A stretch of DNA of 64,000 nucleotides from Shewanella dokdonensis. Its GTDB lineage: Bacteria; Pseudomonadota; Gammaproteobacteria; Enterobacterales; Shewanellaceae. Location: contig NZ_CP074572.1 of the NCBI RefSeq assembly GCF_018394335.1, forward strand, positions 2,790,001 to 2,854,000. The letters are read 5' to 3'. This document shows positions 17,042 to 26,845 of the stretch, in pieces (the first letter of the stretch is position 1; every line of letters starts with the position of its first letter). The notes below the pieces were generated by a model that was not told where the DNA came from, searched no databases, and worked only from the letters and a program-made list of their open reading frames with translations. Made by a program: the position numbers and the translations under genes.

Positions 17042-19282
17042 ATGACCCGACACTGGATTTATTCGGTACTTATGGCAATCCCATTTTCACTTGGCAGCGC
17101 GGCCAGCAGCGCGCAAACCCTTAGCGGTGGTAGCGAACCACTCACCGTTGATAGACTTTACGATTCACCGGATTTGGCAGGCAGTAGTCCGCGGCAACTG
17201 AAGTTGTCACCGGATGGCGCGCGCGCGACTTTTTTGGTGGGGCGTAAGGATAATCTGCATTTTTACGATTTATGGCAGATGGATGTCGCCAGCGGCAAGG
17301 TTAGTATGTTGCTGGATGCTTCCAAACTGCAACAGGGCGAATTATCCGATGAGGAAAAAGCCCGCCGCGAACGGCAACGGATTTATGGTGAAGGCATCAT
17401 GGAATATGCCTGGGCCGATGATGGTAAGGCACTGCTGATCCCGTCATCCGGTAAACTCTATTATTACACGCTGGCCGATGGCAAAGTGCGGTTATTGCCA
17501 ACTGGCGATGGTTTTGCCACCGATGCCAAATTGTCACCCAAGGGGCACTATGTCACTTTTGTTGCCGGGCAGAATCTATGGCTACTGACACTGGCGAACG
17601 ACAAGCTCACGCAACTGACTAAAGACGGTGGCGGCGTGATTAAAAACGCTATGGCCGAATTTGTGGCGCAGGAAGAGATGGGGCGCATGACCGGCTACTG
17701 GTGGGCGCCGGATGAATCGGCAATTGCCTTTAACCGGGTGGATGAATCACCGGTAGAAGAAGTCACCCGTAATGAAATCTATGCCGATGGAATCAAGCTG
17801 ACTCAGCAACGTTACCCGGCAGCGGGCACTGCAAACGTGCAGATAAAATTGGGCGTGATTGCACTGCCGCAGCAAACGGTGACATGGATTGATTTGGGCC
17901 AAGACACTGACTTTTACCTGCCGCGAGTAAAATGGCTGCCCGACAGCCGTCATCTGTCATTCCAGTGGCAAAGTCGTAATCAGCAGCAGTTAGACCTGCG
18001 CGTTGTGGATGTGCACTCAAACCAAGCGCCGCAAACGCTGGTCGCTGAACGCAATAACATCTGGATTAATCTCAATGACGATCTGCATTTCCTCAAGCAG
18101 GGCGGCTTCCTGTGGACGTCTGAGCGCAGCGGCTTTAAGCATATTTATCTGTTTGCCGCCGACGGCAAGGTAACACAGCAACTGACTCACGGAGACTGGG
18201 CAGTCGATAGTATTAGCCATGTGGATGAAAAACAGGGCTGGGTGTATTTCACCGGCCGTAAAGACAGTGATGTCGAGAAGCAGCTGTATAAAGTGCGTTT
18301 TGATGGCAGTGATTTGACCCGTTTATCAACCCAACATGGGATGCACCAAGCGGTATTTGCCGATAATAAAGCCGTCTATCTGGATTACTTTGACTCGCTA
18401 TCACAGCCGCCGCAGGTGAGTTTGCATGATGCTGAGGGTAAGCGTCTGGCGTGGGTGGAACAAAATGCCGTCAAACCAGGGCACCCCTTATATCAATATG
18501 CTGGCCTGTGGCAGTTGCCCGAGTTCGGCACATTGACGGCTGAAGATGGGCAGACCTTGCACTATCGGTTGTTCAAGCCCGTTAATTTTGATGCGCACAA
18601 GCAATATCCGGTGTTAGTGCGGGTGTATGGTGGTCCACATGCACAGATGGTGGTGAACAGCTGGAGCAGTCAGGATTACTTCACCCAATATCTGTTGCAA
18701 CAGGGCATTGCCGTGTTCCAGTTGGATAATCGGGGTTCTGGCCATCACGGTCTGCGCTTTGAACAGGTGATCTATCAACACTTGGCGGTTGCCGAAGTGG
18801 CCGATCAAAAGCAAGGCGTTGATTATCTGCGGACTTTGCCATGGGTGGATGCTAACAAGATTGCCGTATATGGTCACAGTTATGGTGGTTACATGGCGCT
18901 GATGTGTAAGTTGAAGGCACCGGATTACTTCAAGGTGGCGATCAGCGGCGCACCAGTGACCGACTGGTCGCTGTACGATACCCACTACACTGAACGGTAT
19001 CTGGGCAATCCCCATGATAATGCCGAAGGCTATCGCTTAAGCAGTGTGCTGCCATATATCGGCAGTTATCAAAGTGGTTTATTGATGTATCACGGCATGG
19101 CGGATGACAACGTGCTGTTTGAAAACAGCACTCGCGTATACAAGGCGTTGCAAGATGACGGTAAGCTGTTTGAAATGATCAACTATCCGGGCGCCAAGCA
19201 TTCCATGCGTGGCAATAAGGTCAAAACGCATCTGTATAAATCGCTGACCGATTTTCTGGAGCGGCAGTTCAAGCGGCAATAA
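17042..19282 (+). CDS. S9 family prolyl oligopeptidase / dipeptidyl peptidase IV
   Basis: A 746-residue periplasmic or outer serine peptidase. Residues 1-25 form a signal peptide (MTRHWIYSVLMAIPFSLGSAASSA). The first 490 residues are the DPP IV-type beta-propeller, including MAEFVAQEEMGR with the paired glutamates that bind the substrate N-terminus. The C-terminal hydrolase domain holds the catalytic serine in GHSYGGYMAL, aspartate in GMADDNVLFENS and histidine in PGAKHSMRG. It probably removes N-terminal Xaa-Pro dipeptides, useful for peptide nutrition. Convergent with the antiporter gene; a shared terminator lies between. Confidence 0.93.
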   Translation: MTRHWIYSVLMAIPFSLGSAASSAQTLSGGSEPLTVDRLYDSPDLAGSSPRQLKLSPDGARATFLVGRKDNLHFYDLWQMDVASGKVSMLLDASKLQQGELSDEEKARRERQRIYGEGIMEYAWADDGKALLIPSSGKLYYYTLADGKVRLLPTGDGFATDAKLSPKGHYVTFVAGQNLWLLTLANDKLTQLTKDGGGVIKNAMAEFVAQEEMGRMTGYWWAPDESAIAFNRVDESPVEEVTRNEIYADGIKLTQQRYPAAGTANVQIKLGVIALPQQTVTWIDLGQDTDFYLPRVKWLPDSRHLSFQWQSRNQQQLDLRVVDVHSNQAPQTLVAERNNIWINLNDDLHFLKQGGFLWTSERSGFKHIYLFAADGKVTQQLTHGDWAVDSISHVDEKQGWVYFTGRKDSDVEKQLYKVRFDGSDLTRLSTQHGMHQAVFADNKAVYLDYFDSLSQPPQVSLHDAEGKRLAWVEQNAVKPGHPLYQYAGLWQLPEFGTLTAEDGQTLHYRLFKPVNFDAHKQYPVLVRVYGGPHAQMVVNSWSSQDYFTQYLLQQGIAVFQLDNRGSGHHGLRFEQVIYQHLAVAEVADQKQGVDYLRTLPWVDANKIAVYGHSYGGYMALMCKLKAPDYFKVAISGAPVTDWSLYDTHYTERYLGNPHDNAEGYRLSSVLPYIGSYQSGLLMYHGMADDNVLFENSTRVYKALQDDGKLFEMINYPGAKHSMRGNKVKTHLYKSLTDFLERQFKRQ

Positions 19283-19298
19283 CCACAAGGTCAGTCAC

Positions 19299-19326
19299 CA
19301 AAAACGCCGCTACTGCGGCGTTTTTT
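19299..19326. terminator. bidirectional terminator between S9 peptidase and antiporter
   Basis: AAAAACGCCGC/GCGGCGTTTTTT with a TACT loop. The antiporter reading frame ends inside the stem. Confidence 0.88.
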
Positions 19327-20518
19327 GTACGTGGTTATGGGGCAGCAAGGCTTTTAACAGCAGCGGCCCCAACAAGGTGGTGGTTGCAATCACCAATACC
19401 AGTCCGGTAAAAATATCGGTGGTGATAATCTGTAATTGCAAGCCGAGTTGGGCAAATACCAGCCCAACTTCGCCGCGCGGGATCATGGCACAGCCCACTA
19501 ACCACTTATCGCGCCACGGGCCTTGTACTGCCAAGCCCGCCAGTAGTTTACCTGCCAGTGCCAACAATACTATGCCAGCTAACCACAGTAAGTCGGTGCT
19601 GCTGAGTTGCAGTTGGCTGACATCAATACTAATGCCCACATAAACAAAAAATACTGGCGCAAACACCTCAGTGAGCGGTTGCATGGCATGTTCCAGCTTA
19701 TTGGTGAAGGCAAACGGGTTTTGCAGATAACGTTGCCAAGGCCAGACAAACTGTCGCGATAATGCCAGGCCAGCAGAAAAACCACCGAGCAGCGCTGGCG
19801 CCCCCGCATGATGCGCCAGCCAGGCAAACAAACAGATCAGCGCCAGCATCACCACGGCTTCATAACCTTCATTGCGGGCATGACCACTGGCAAAACGTAG
19901 CAGATAGATCAACAAGCGGCCTAGCGGCGGGGCAAATACCAGAAATACCAACAAGGTCAGCACCAGTTTGAGCAGTGGCAGTGGCGCAAAGCCTGCGCCA
20001 GTGGCACTGCTAAACAGTAGACTCAGCAAGATCACCCCGGCGATATCATCCGCCACCGCCGCGCCGAGAATAATCTGGCTGCTGTGTTGCTGTTGTTGCC
20101 CGGCATCTTTCAACACTCGTAGCGAAATGCCAATACTGGTGGCGGTCAGCGCACAGCCGTAAAACAGTGCGGCAAACGGGGGCAGTGACAGCCAATAAAA
20201 CGCTGCCAGTCCGGTGAACAACAGTGGTAAGACAATGCCACTTAAGGCGACCAGCAGAACCTGTGTCCCCGCATGATATAGCCGTTTGATGGAGGTCTCA
20301 GTGCCGATGCTGAACAACAGCAGAATGATCCCCAGCTCGGCAATATTGGCGAGTAATGGATTTGGCGCGAGCCAACCTAACACCGATGGCCCGAGCAATA
20401 CTCCAGCGGCAATTTCACCGACCACTCCCGGCCAGCCAAAGCGCTGACAGGTTTCTCCCAGTAACCGGGACAGTAGCAAGATCAAAAACAACGCGATTAG
20501 CAGGTCATCTATCGGCAC
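19310..20518 (-). CDS. CPA2-family monovalent cation:proton antiporter (KefB-like membrane domain)
   Basis: A 402-residue membrane protein with about 12 hydrophobic segments. FGWPGVVGEIAAGVLLGPSVLGWL, LLLFSIGTETS and LGAAVADDIAGVILLSLL match the family; the VADD aspartates fit ion binding. It ends after the membrane domain, without the RCK/TrkA-N domain of KefB/KefC, so regulation by nucleotide or glutathione adduct through that domain is not expected. The ion (K or Na) cannot be decided. Divergent from the universal stress protein gene at 20629. Confidence 0.88.
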   Translation of the reverse strand: MPIDDLLIALFLILLLSRLLGETCQRFGWPGVVGEIAAGVLLGPSVLGWLAPNPLLANIAELGIILLLFSIGTETSIKRLYHAGTQVLLVALSGIVLPLLFTGLAAFYWLSLPPFAALFYGCALTATSIGISLRVLKDAGQQQQHSSQIILGAAVADDIAGVILLSLLFSSATGAGFAPLPLLKLVLTLLVFLVFAPPLGRLLIYLLRFASGHARNEGYEAVVMLALICLFAWLAHHAGAPALLGGFSAGLALSRQFVWPWQRYLQNPFAFTNKLEHAMQPLTEVFAPVFFVYVGISIDVSQLQLSSTDLLWLAGIVLLALAGKLLAGLAVQGPWRDKWLVGCAMIPRGEVGLVFAQLGLQLQIITTDIFTGLVLVIATTTLLGPLLLKALLPHNHVQKTPQ

Positions 20519-20628
20519 GTTTTGCCCCCGCTTTGATACACTTATTAACAGGGTTTTCGTTAGTCCCCTACCTATTGAGTAGAGTCCAATTTCTGCCTAA
20601 ACACCAGTAGAAATACGGGAGAAATCAG

Positions 20629-21474
20629 ATGGGTAAACTATTTATTGTCGAACCGCACGAATCTGCGCACACCGATGTCATCACCGAGGGGCTGCAACTG
20701 GCAAATATGTTGGGTAAAACTCCCGAAATTTTTGCCTACTGCTATGAGTATTTTTCAGGTGATCCGATCATCTATGAAGAGGTCAAACAACAACTGCTGC
20801 AACACAAGCAGCAGCAATTGATGGAACGCTTGCAGCAACTGGAGGCTGGCGATGTGCCCGTGCATGTGGTGTGGTGTAAATACCTGTATGAACATGCTTG
20901 TGAATATGCCGCCAATGAAGGCTTTGATCTGGTGGTGAAGGGCATCCACCCCAGCGAGCATATGCTGCCGACCGATTGGCAATTATTGCGTACCACTAAA
21001 GTGCCGGTGATGCTACTGACGCAGAATCCGTTACAACGGGGCAATAGCGTGTTGATGGCGCTGGATCTGGATACCGATAATCTGCACAAACAGCAATTAA
21101 ATCGGCAGGTGCTGCAACATGCTAAAACCCTCGCTGCGGCCACCAGAGGCAAACTGCATCTTGCTTATATATTGCGGGTGCCCAGATTGATCCGCGATCT
21201 GGAAGTATTAAATATTCAGCAGTTGGTGAAGAATGCTTATCGGCGTCATCAACAACTACTCACCGAGATCGGCTTGCCCAAAGAACAGATCCACATTCTC
21301 AGCGGTGAGCCAGACTTGTGTCTGTATCAATTGGCTTGTCGGCTCAAGAGCGATTATCTGGTCATGGGGGCTCGGCAACGTCAGGGACTGATGGGCTGGA
21401 TGCTTGGGAATACTGCCGAACAAATTTTACAGCGTAGCCGTAGTAATGTGTTGGTGATCCCAAGCAGTAGCTGA
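20629..21474 (+). CDS. tandem universal stress protein, UspE-like
   Basis: A 281-residue protein with two Usp folds. The first (residues 1-130) ends in FDLVVKGIHPSEHMLPTDWQLLRTTKVPVML. The second (about 140-281) carries the nucleotide-binding pattern DYLVMGARQRQGLMGWMLGNTAEQILQRSRSNVLVI, close to the classic G-x2-G-x9-G-S/T motif. Tandem architecture fits UspE. GGGAGAA lies upstream of ATG. Likely cytoplasmic; the precise role in stress survival is not defined. Confidence 0.88.
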   Translation: MGKLFIVEPHESAHTDVITEGLQLANMLGKTPEIFAYCYEYFSGDPIIYEEVKQQLLQHKQQQLMERLQQLEAGDVPVHVVWCKYLYEHACEYAANEGFDLVVKGIHPSEHMLPTDWQLLRTTKVPVMLLTQNPLQRGNSVLMALDLDTDNLHKQQLNRQVLQHAKTLAAATRGKLHLAYILRVPRLIRDLEVLNIQQLVKNAYRRHQQLLTEIGLPKEQIHILSGEPDLCLYQLACRLKSDYLVMGARQRQGLMGWMLGNTAEQILQRSRSNVLVIPSSS

Positions 21475-21481
21475 TGTCAGT

Positions 21482-22363
21482 TTAAGGTCGGTGACGACTC
21501 AGTGCCAGCAGCGCTTCTGCTGCGGGGGTTAGTGGCAGGTTATTGCGCCAAATAAGTCCAATCTGCCAGAACAGCTCTTTTTCCATCGGCCGGAATACCA
21601 GTCGTGTTTTGTCGAGCTTGTTACAGATGGGTTCTGGCAAAATAGCTAGGCCCATGCCTTCTTCCACCATTGCGCCGAGAAAATCCCATTGACCACTGCG
21701 AAAGGCGATGTTGAGGGTAACTCCGGCTTCTTTCGTCAGGCGGGCAAACAACTTGGCCAGCGAGAAATCTTCGTTGTACAGAATGAACGGATATTGCGCC
21801 AGATCCTGCCAGTTAATGCGCTCTTTTGCCGTCAAGGGGTGCTCATTCGGCAGGCATACTTTGAGTGGATATCCCTGTAGCGGTGACGCTGAAAGCTGTT
21901 CAGAATTGGTCACGGGTAGGGCGGTAAACGCGATGTCCAGTGAGTCGGCCAGCAGCGCTTGCTCGCAACCAAAACCGCCGTATTCCTGCATATGCAATTC
22001 AACACCGGGATAGGTCTGACGGAACTTGGTCAGCAGATCTATCGTCAGCGTGCTCATCATCGGACATACGCCCAAACGTAGATGGCCTGACTTCAACCCC
22101 GATAGATTTGCCAGATCCTGTTCCATTCGATGCCATTGCCCGATGATCTGGCTGGCACTGGCGTGAAAGATCTGCCCGGCCTGGGTCAGCTCCACTTTCT
22201 GGTTGCTACGGATCAACAACTGCTGATCCAGGGTTTCTTCCAGTCGCTGGATCATTTTGCTCAGTGTTGGCTGGGTCAGATACAGCTGTTCAGCGGCGCG
22301 GGTAAAGTTGCCGATCTCCACCAGTCGTAAAAAGCAATGCAATGTCTTGATTGGGATATTCAT
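21482..22363 (-). CDS. LysR-family transcriptional regulator
   Basis: A 293-residue regulator. HTH at residues 10-42 (LRLVEIGNFTRAAEQLYLTQPTLSKMIQRLEE), effector domain from about residue 90 (GHLRLGVCPMMSTLTIDLLTKF). The ending overlaps nothing; the convergent usp gene stops eight bases away. Its target is not evident. The divergent neighbour is the 49-residue protein gene at 22459. Confidence 0.93.
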   Translation of the reverse strand: MNIPIKTLHCFLRLVEIGNFTRAAEQLYLTQPTLSKMIQRLEETLDQQLLIRSNQKVELTQAGQIFHASASQIIGQWHRMEQDLANLSGLKSGHLRLGVCPMMSTLTIDLLTKFRQTYPGVELHMQEYGGFGCEQALLADSLDIAFTALPVTNSEQLSASPLQGYPLKVCLPNEHPLTAKERINWQDLAQYPFILYNEDFSLAKLFARLTKEAGVTLNIAFRSGQWDFLGAMVEEGMGLAILPEPICNKLDKTRLVFRPMEKELFWQIGLIWRNNLPLTPAAEALLALSRHRP

Positions 22364-22458
22364 TCTTCTATGGAATCCTACCTATGGAATTAATTCATTT
22401 TACCTATAGCTGTTCTAATACTAAAGTCGTATACAGATAAAGAACAGAGGAATTTGCC

Positions 22459-22608
22459 ATGAAATCCGCACAGTGTGGTTGGGTAAGCGCCCTTTACGAA
22501 GCTGCGACTACTGCAGTCCCTGAAACCAAGGCTAAAACCGCCAAGGTCAATAACCAGGGTTCGTGGAAAGGCAGTTTCCATTTCCACAAAAAAGCTAAAG
22601 CAGCTTAA
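22459..22608 (+). CDS. small basic protein of 49 residues, unknown function
   Basis: ATG at 22459 is preceded by AGAGGAA at ribosome-binding distance and the frame is closed by TAA just before a terminator, which supports a real transcript. The product starts MKSAQCGWVSALYEAAT, has a Lys/Thr-rich middle (ETKAKTAKVNN), and ends SWKGSFHFHKKAKAA. It is basic, has one cysteine, no signal peptide and no membrane segment. Divergent from the LysR gene, which could regulate it. I cannot assign a family. Confidence 0.65.
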   Translation: MKSAQCGWVSALYEAATTAVPETKAKTAKVNNQGSWKGSFHFHKKAKAA

Positions 22609-22632
22609 TCCATCCAGTTACAAAAGCCCAGA

Positions 22633-22661
22633 ATCGCTCGCCTATCGCGGGCGATTTTTTT
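22633..22661 (+). terminator. Rho-independent terminator after the 49-residue gene
   Basis: ATCGCTCGC/GCGGGCGAT stem with one T-G pair, loop CTATC, followed by seven T. Confidence 0.8.
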
Positions 22662-22801
22662 AGCCACTCTAATCTATAAATTCTTTTACGTAATATATTC
22701 TTAATTATTAAAACTGTATTGTGTCTTGAGATAGCTGGGGAGATCCCATATGCTGGAAACACCATGAGGATTCAGACGAACTCAACTCAGGGAGAGTAGT
22801 A

Positions 22802-25468
22802 ATGTCCAAACTCAAGTTTCAGGCACAAGCCAAACGCCAGTTGCACGTCGGCGCTAACACCTACCTGTATTATTCTGTTACCGATGGCCCGCTAGCGGCT
22901 TATCACGATGTCGCGAGGCTACCCGTTAGCAGCAAAATCCTATTGGAAAACATTTTGCGACATCTGCATACCGAACATTGTGAGCTGACGGCATTGGAAG
23001 CTGTCGCCAACAGTCATGGCAAGGGCAGCTCCCAGGAGATTGCTTATCATCCAGCGCGAGTATTGATGCAGGATTTCACTGGCGTGCCGGCTATTGTCGA
23101 TCTGGCGGCAATGCGCGCGGCCTTGGTGGCCCGTGGTGGCGATCCGCAAAAAATCAATCCTCTGTCGAAAGTGGACTTGGTGATTGACCATTCCGTCAGT
23201 ATTGAAAAGTTTGCCAGCAGCAGCGCCTATCAGGAGAACGTCGCAATTGAGATGCAACGCAATCAAGAGCGCTATCAATTTCTGAAATGGGGCCAAGGTG
23301 CTTTTGATAATTTTTCGGTAGTACCGCCGGGCACCGGCATCTGCCATCAGGTGAATCTGGAATATCTGGCGAAAGGTGTCTGGAGCCAGACAACCGATGC
23401 TGGCACCCTGGTTTATCCTGATACGCTGGTGGGCACGGATAGTCACACCACTATGATCAATGCGCTTGGCGTTTTGGGCTGGGGCGTGGGGGGATTGAAG
23501 CCGAAGCCGCGATGCTGGGACAGCCGATCTCCATGCAGTTGCCGGATGTGGTGGGGTTTGAACTTAAAGGCAAACTTAATGAAGGCATTACCGCTACCGA
23601 CTTAGTGTTACGTGTGGTGCAGATGCTGCGTCAACACGGGGTAGTGGGTAAGTTTGTCGAGTTCTATGGTGACGGTCTGGATCAACTTCCACTGGCGGAT
23701 CGGGCAACCATTGCCAATATGGCGCCAGAATATGGTGCCACCTGTGGTTTCTTCCCTGTTGATGCTAACACCTTGGAATATCTGCGTTTAAGCGGTCGCG
23801 ATGAAACCACCATTGCCTTGGTGGAAGCCTATACCAAAGCGCAGGGATTGTGGCGTGAAAGCGGGGCGCCAGCACCGCAGTTCTCGGCAACTTTGAGTCT
23901 GGATCTGGCATCGGTTGACCCAAGCCTGGCGGGGCCGAAACGGCCGCAGGATCGGGTGCCATTATCGGCCATGAAACAGGCCGCCGAAGATGCCATTAAA
24001 CTTTCTGGGCGTGATGATCTGTCACAGCCCTTTACCTTAGCAGGCACTGATTTGCCGATGCACCACGGTGATGTGGTGATTGCTGCCATCACCTCCTGTA
24101 CCAACACCTCTAATCCGGCGGTAATGCTGGCGGCCGGGTTACTGGCGCAAAAGCTCTCGCGAAAGGTTTGACACGTAAACCTTGGGTGAAATCATCATTA
24201 GCTCCTGGCTCCAAAGTGGTGACTCAGTATCTGGCAAAAGCGGGACTGCAACCGGCACTGGATGCGCTGGGCTTCAATCTGGTGGGTTATGGCTGTACCA
24301 CCTGTATCGGTAACTCGGGGCCGCTGCCGGAGAAGGTGACTCAGGCGGTCAGCGAGCAGAAAATTCATGTATCTTCAGTGTTGTCTGGCAATCGCAACTT
24401 TGAAGGCCGTATTCATCCGCTAGTGGAATCCAACTGGTTGTGTTCGCCGCCACTGGTGGTGGCATTTGCGCTGGCGGGTACCACCCGCATTGATCTGTCG
24501 CAGGAAGCTATCGGCCAGGATCCTGCGGGTAATCCGGTGTACCTCAAAGATATCTGGCCATCGAATGCCGAGATTGCGGCATTGCTGGCAGATATCACTC
24601 GGCAACAGTTCCGCGAGCAATACGCCGATGTGTTCCATGGTGATGATAATTGGCGCGCGATTGATGCCGGGGCTGGCAGTACCTACCAGTTTGATGTGAA
24701 TTCCACCTATATTCAGCAGCCGCCGTTTTTTGACGCCGCATATGCCGGTAATCGGGCCGATATTAACGGTGCCGCTATTCTGGCGCTGCTAGGGGATTCA
24801 GTGACCACAGATCATATCTCCCCGCGGGCGTGATCCCTAAGGACAGTCCGGCGGCGCAGTATTTGCGCAGTCACGGTGTCGCGGAGCAGGACTTTAACTC
24901 CTACGGTTCTCGCCGTGGTAATCATGAAGTGATGATGCGCGGCACTTTTGGCAATATTCGTATCCGCAACGAGATGGTGCCTGGGCACACAGGTGGGGTA
25001 ACCCGCATGAGTGGTGAGCAGCAAGTGCGGTTTATCTACGATGCGGCTATGGCTTACCAACAAGCGCAAATACCCACAGTGGTAGTTGCCGGTAAAGAGT
25101 ATGGCACCGGCTCTAGCCGTGACTGGGCTGCCAAAGGCACCTTGCTGTTGGGGGTAAAAGCGGTAATCGTCGAAAGTTTTGAGCGTATTCACCGCTCCAA
25201 TCTGGTGGGCATGGGGGTATTGCCATTGCAGTTTAAAGACGGTGACAACCGCCAGTCGCTGCAACTCAGTGGCGATGAACATTTCGATATTCTCGGCTTG
25301 GCAGAACCGCTTAAACCCAATCAGGATATCCAGGCGGTAATTCACTATGCCGCTGGCAGCAGCAAGCAGATCAGTTTGTTGTGTCGTCTGGATACCGAGA
25401 TGGAAATCGCTTATTACCATGCTGGCGGCGTGCTGACCTATGTATTGAATCGGTTGGCGCAACCGTAA
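22802..25468 (+). CDS. acnA: aconitate hydratase A (three one-base frameshifts)
   Basis: Aconitase interconverts citrate and isocitrate with a 4Fe-4S cluster. Joined over all frames the product has about 889 residues, the AcnA length. Family marks: NILLEN-like [44 protein letters not shown], cluster ligands in [14 protein letters not shown] and [14 protein letters not shown], and the swivel domain with [15 protein letters not shown] and [15 protein letters not shown]. Breaks: near 23493 (a C lost after the G-run), 24149-24152 (A-run short by one) and near 24824 (one G lost). All are repaired by one base each, so sequencing error is favoured. GGGAGAG precedes the ATG. It stands alone, not in a prp operon. 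Confidence 0.93.
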
Positions 25469-25484
25469 CAACGTGAGACATAAG

Positions 25485-25513
25485 AAAATGGCGCGGTGAT
25501 AGCGCCATTTTTT
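25485..25513 (+). terminator. Rho-independent terminator after acnA
   Basis: ATGGCGC/GCGCCAT stem, GGTGATA loop, flanked by A and T runs. It also lies near the end of the convergent kinase gene. Confidence 0.85.
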
Positions 25514-25537
25514 ATGCAAGAAGCTAAATGCTAGGAC

Positions 25538-26812
25538 TCATTGCCGCAGACGGCGTTCACCTTGCAATGGCAGTCTCACCACAAATTCAGTGCCTTCGCC
25601 GACTTTGCTGTTGACACTGATTTTACCGTGCTGTTTTTGGATGATGCTGTAAGACAGTGACAGTCCTAAGCCAGTGCCGCTACCAACGGGTTTAGTGGTA
25701 TAAAAGGGTTCAAATATCTTATGGAGGTTTTGCGGCTCAATACCACAGCCGTTATCCTTGATGCGGATTTCCATGCCTTGATCTTGCGGCATGGTATGGA
25801 TGGAGATCCAGATATCACCATCGCCTTCAATCGCTTGCGCTGCGTTCATTAACAGGTTCATAAATACCTGATTTAACTGCATTGGTTGGCAATAAAGCAG
25901 TGGTAACCCTTCTTGATAATCCTTGTGCAGTTGTATCCGGTACTTCAACTGGTTATGGATAATTTTCAGGGTGTTTTCCATCCCATCAATCAGATCAGCA
26001 TACTGCCAATCACTGTTATCCACATGGGAGAAGGATTTCAGACTGTTGACTATGGTGGCCACGCGGTTGACACCATCGAGGGATTCTTCCAGTAACTCTT
26101 TGATATCTTCACGAATAAAACCGAACTGCTGTTGTTCCATCAATTGCTGCAACTGTTGCCGTTGCTGTTCATTGAGCAGACTTTCGCTATCGTGAATTAT
26201 GCTCAGTAACCGGCCAACATAGTCTTGCAGGCTTTGCAGGTTTGAGCTGATAAAACCGATAGGATTGTTAATCTCATGGGCAATGCCGGCAGCCAGTTGG
26301 CCGATGGACGCCATTTTTTCGGCCTGTACCAGCTGGCCTCTGGCGGTTTCCAGCTTGTCCAGCAATTGCTGTTGCTGTTCATGTTCAGCGGCCAGTTCCT
26401 GCGCCATCTTCTGTTTCGCCTGCGTATAACTGCTCCCCGCATCCAGCAGCAGGCATAGCGTTTTGACCTCACCATCATTGATGGACAGCGGGACTATCTC
26501 CATATGCAGTATTGCATAGACCCCAGGTACTGTCGTGTCGGTTTCAGGGATAAACTCAAATGTTTCTGGTGGATGGATGTCAGATGGAAAGGTGTCACCG
26601 GTGCGGCCAGCAACATTGTCCAGATGCTGCTGTAACAAAGGTGCCTGTGCTTGGCATAGCTGTAATAGTGAGGCGCCTAGACGGATTTCCGCCGGCAGTT
26701 GCAGTTCTTTGATGAAGCGCAGATTGATGTAAAGGATGCGGTATTTGCGGTCAACAATGCAGATCCCTAATGGCAGTTTATCCAGCAGTGACGCCAGCGA
26801 ATGATTATTCAT
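25538..26812 (-). CDS. soluble PAS-domain sensor histidine kinase
   Basis: A 424-residue kinase without membrane segments. Residues 1-125 form a PAS-like domain (LDKLPLGICIVDRKYRILYINLRFIKEL). A coiled coil (QAKQKMAQELAAEHEQQQQLLDKLE) leads into the H-box MASIGQLAAGIAHEINNPIGF with the phosphoacceptor histidine. The ATPase domain has MNLLMNAAQAI (N box), IRIKDNGCGI (G1), FEPFYTTK (F) and SGTGLGLSLSY (G2). It probably autophosphorylates and passes phosphate to the response regulator encoded just downstream of its likely promoter region at 26846. Confidence 0.93.
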   Translation of the reverse strand: MNNHSLASLLDKLPLGICIVDRKYRILYINLRFIKELQLPAEIRLGASLLQLCQAQAPLLQQHLDNVAGRTGDTFPSDIHPPETFEFIPETDTTVPGVYAILHMEIVPLSINDGEVKTLCLLLDAGSSYTQAKQKMAQELAAEHEQQQQLLDKLETARGQLVQAEKMASIGQLAAGIAHEINNPIGFISSNLQSLQDYVGRLLSIIHDSESLLNEQQRQQLQQLMEQQQFGFIREDIKELLEESLDGVNRVATIVNSLKSFSHVDNSDWQYADLIDGMENTLKIIHNQLKYRIQLHKDYQEGLPLLYCQPMQLNQVFMNLLMNAAQAIEGDGDIWISIHTMPQDQGMEIRIKDNGCGIEPQNLHKIFEPFYTTKPVGSGTGLGLSLSYSIIQKQHGKISVNSKVGEGTEFVVRLPLQGERRLRQ

Positions 26813-26845
26813 AGTTGCTCCTGCCTGTTGCCGTTGCTAACGGCT

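Noticed and set aside
24812..25519. 235-residue minus-strand frame over the end of acnA
   Set aside because: Antisense of a highly conserved aconitase swivel domain; no ribosome-binding site or family similarity.
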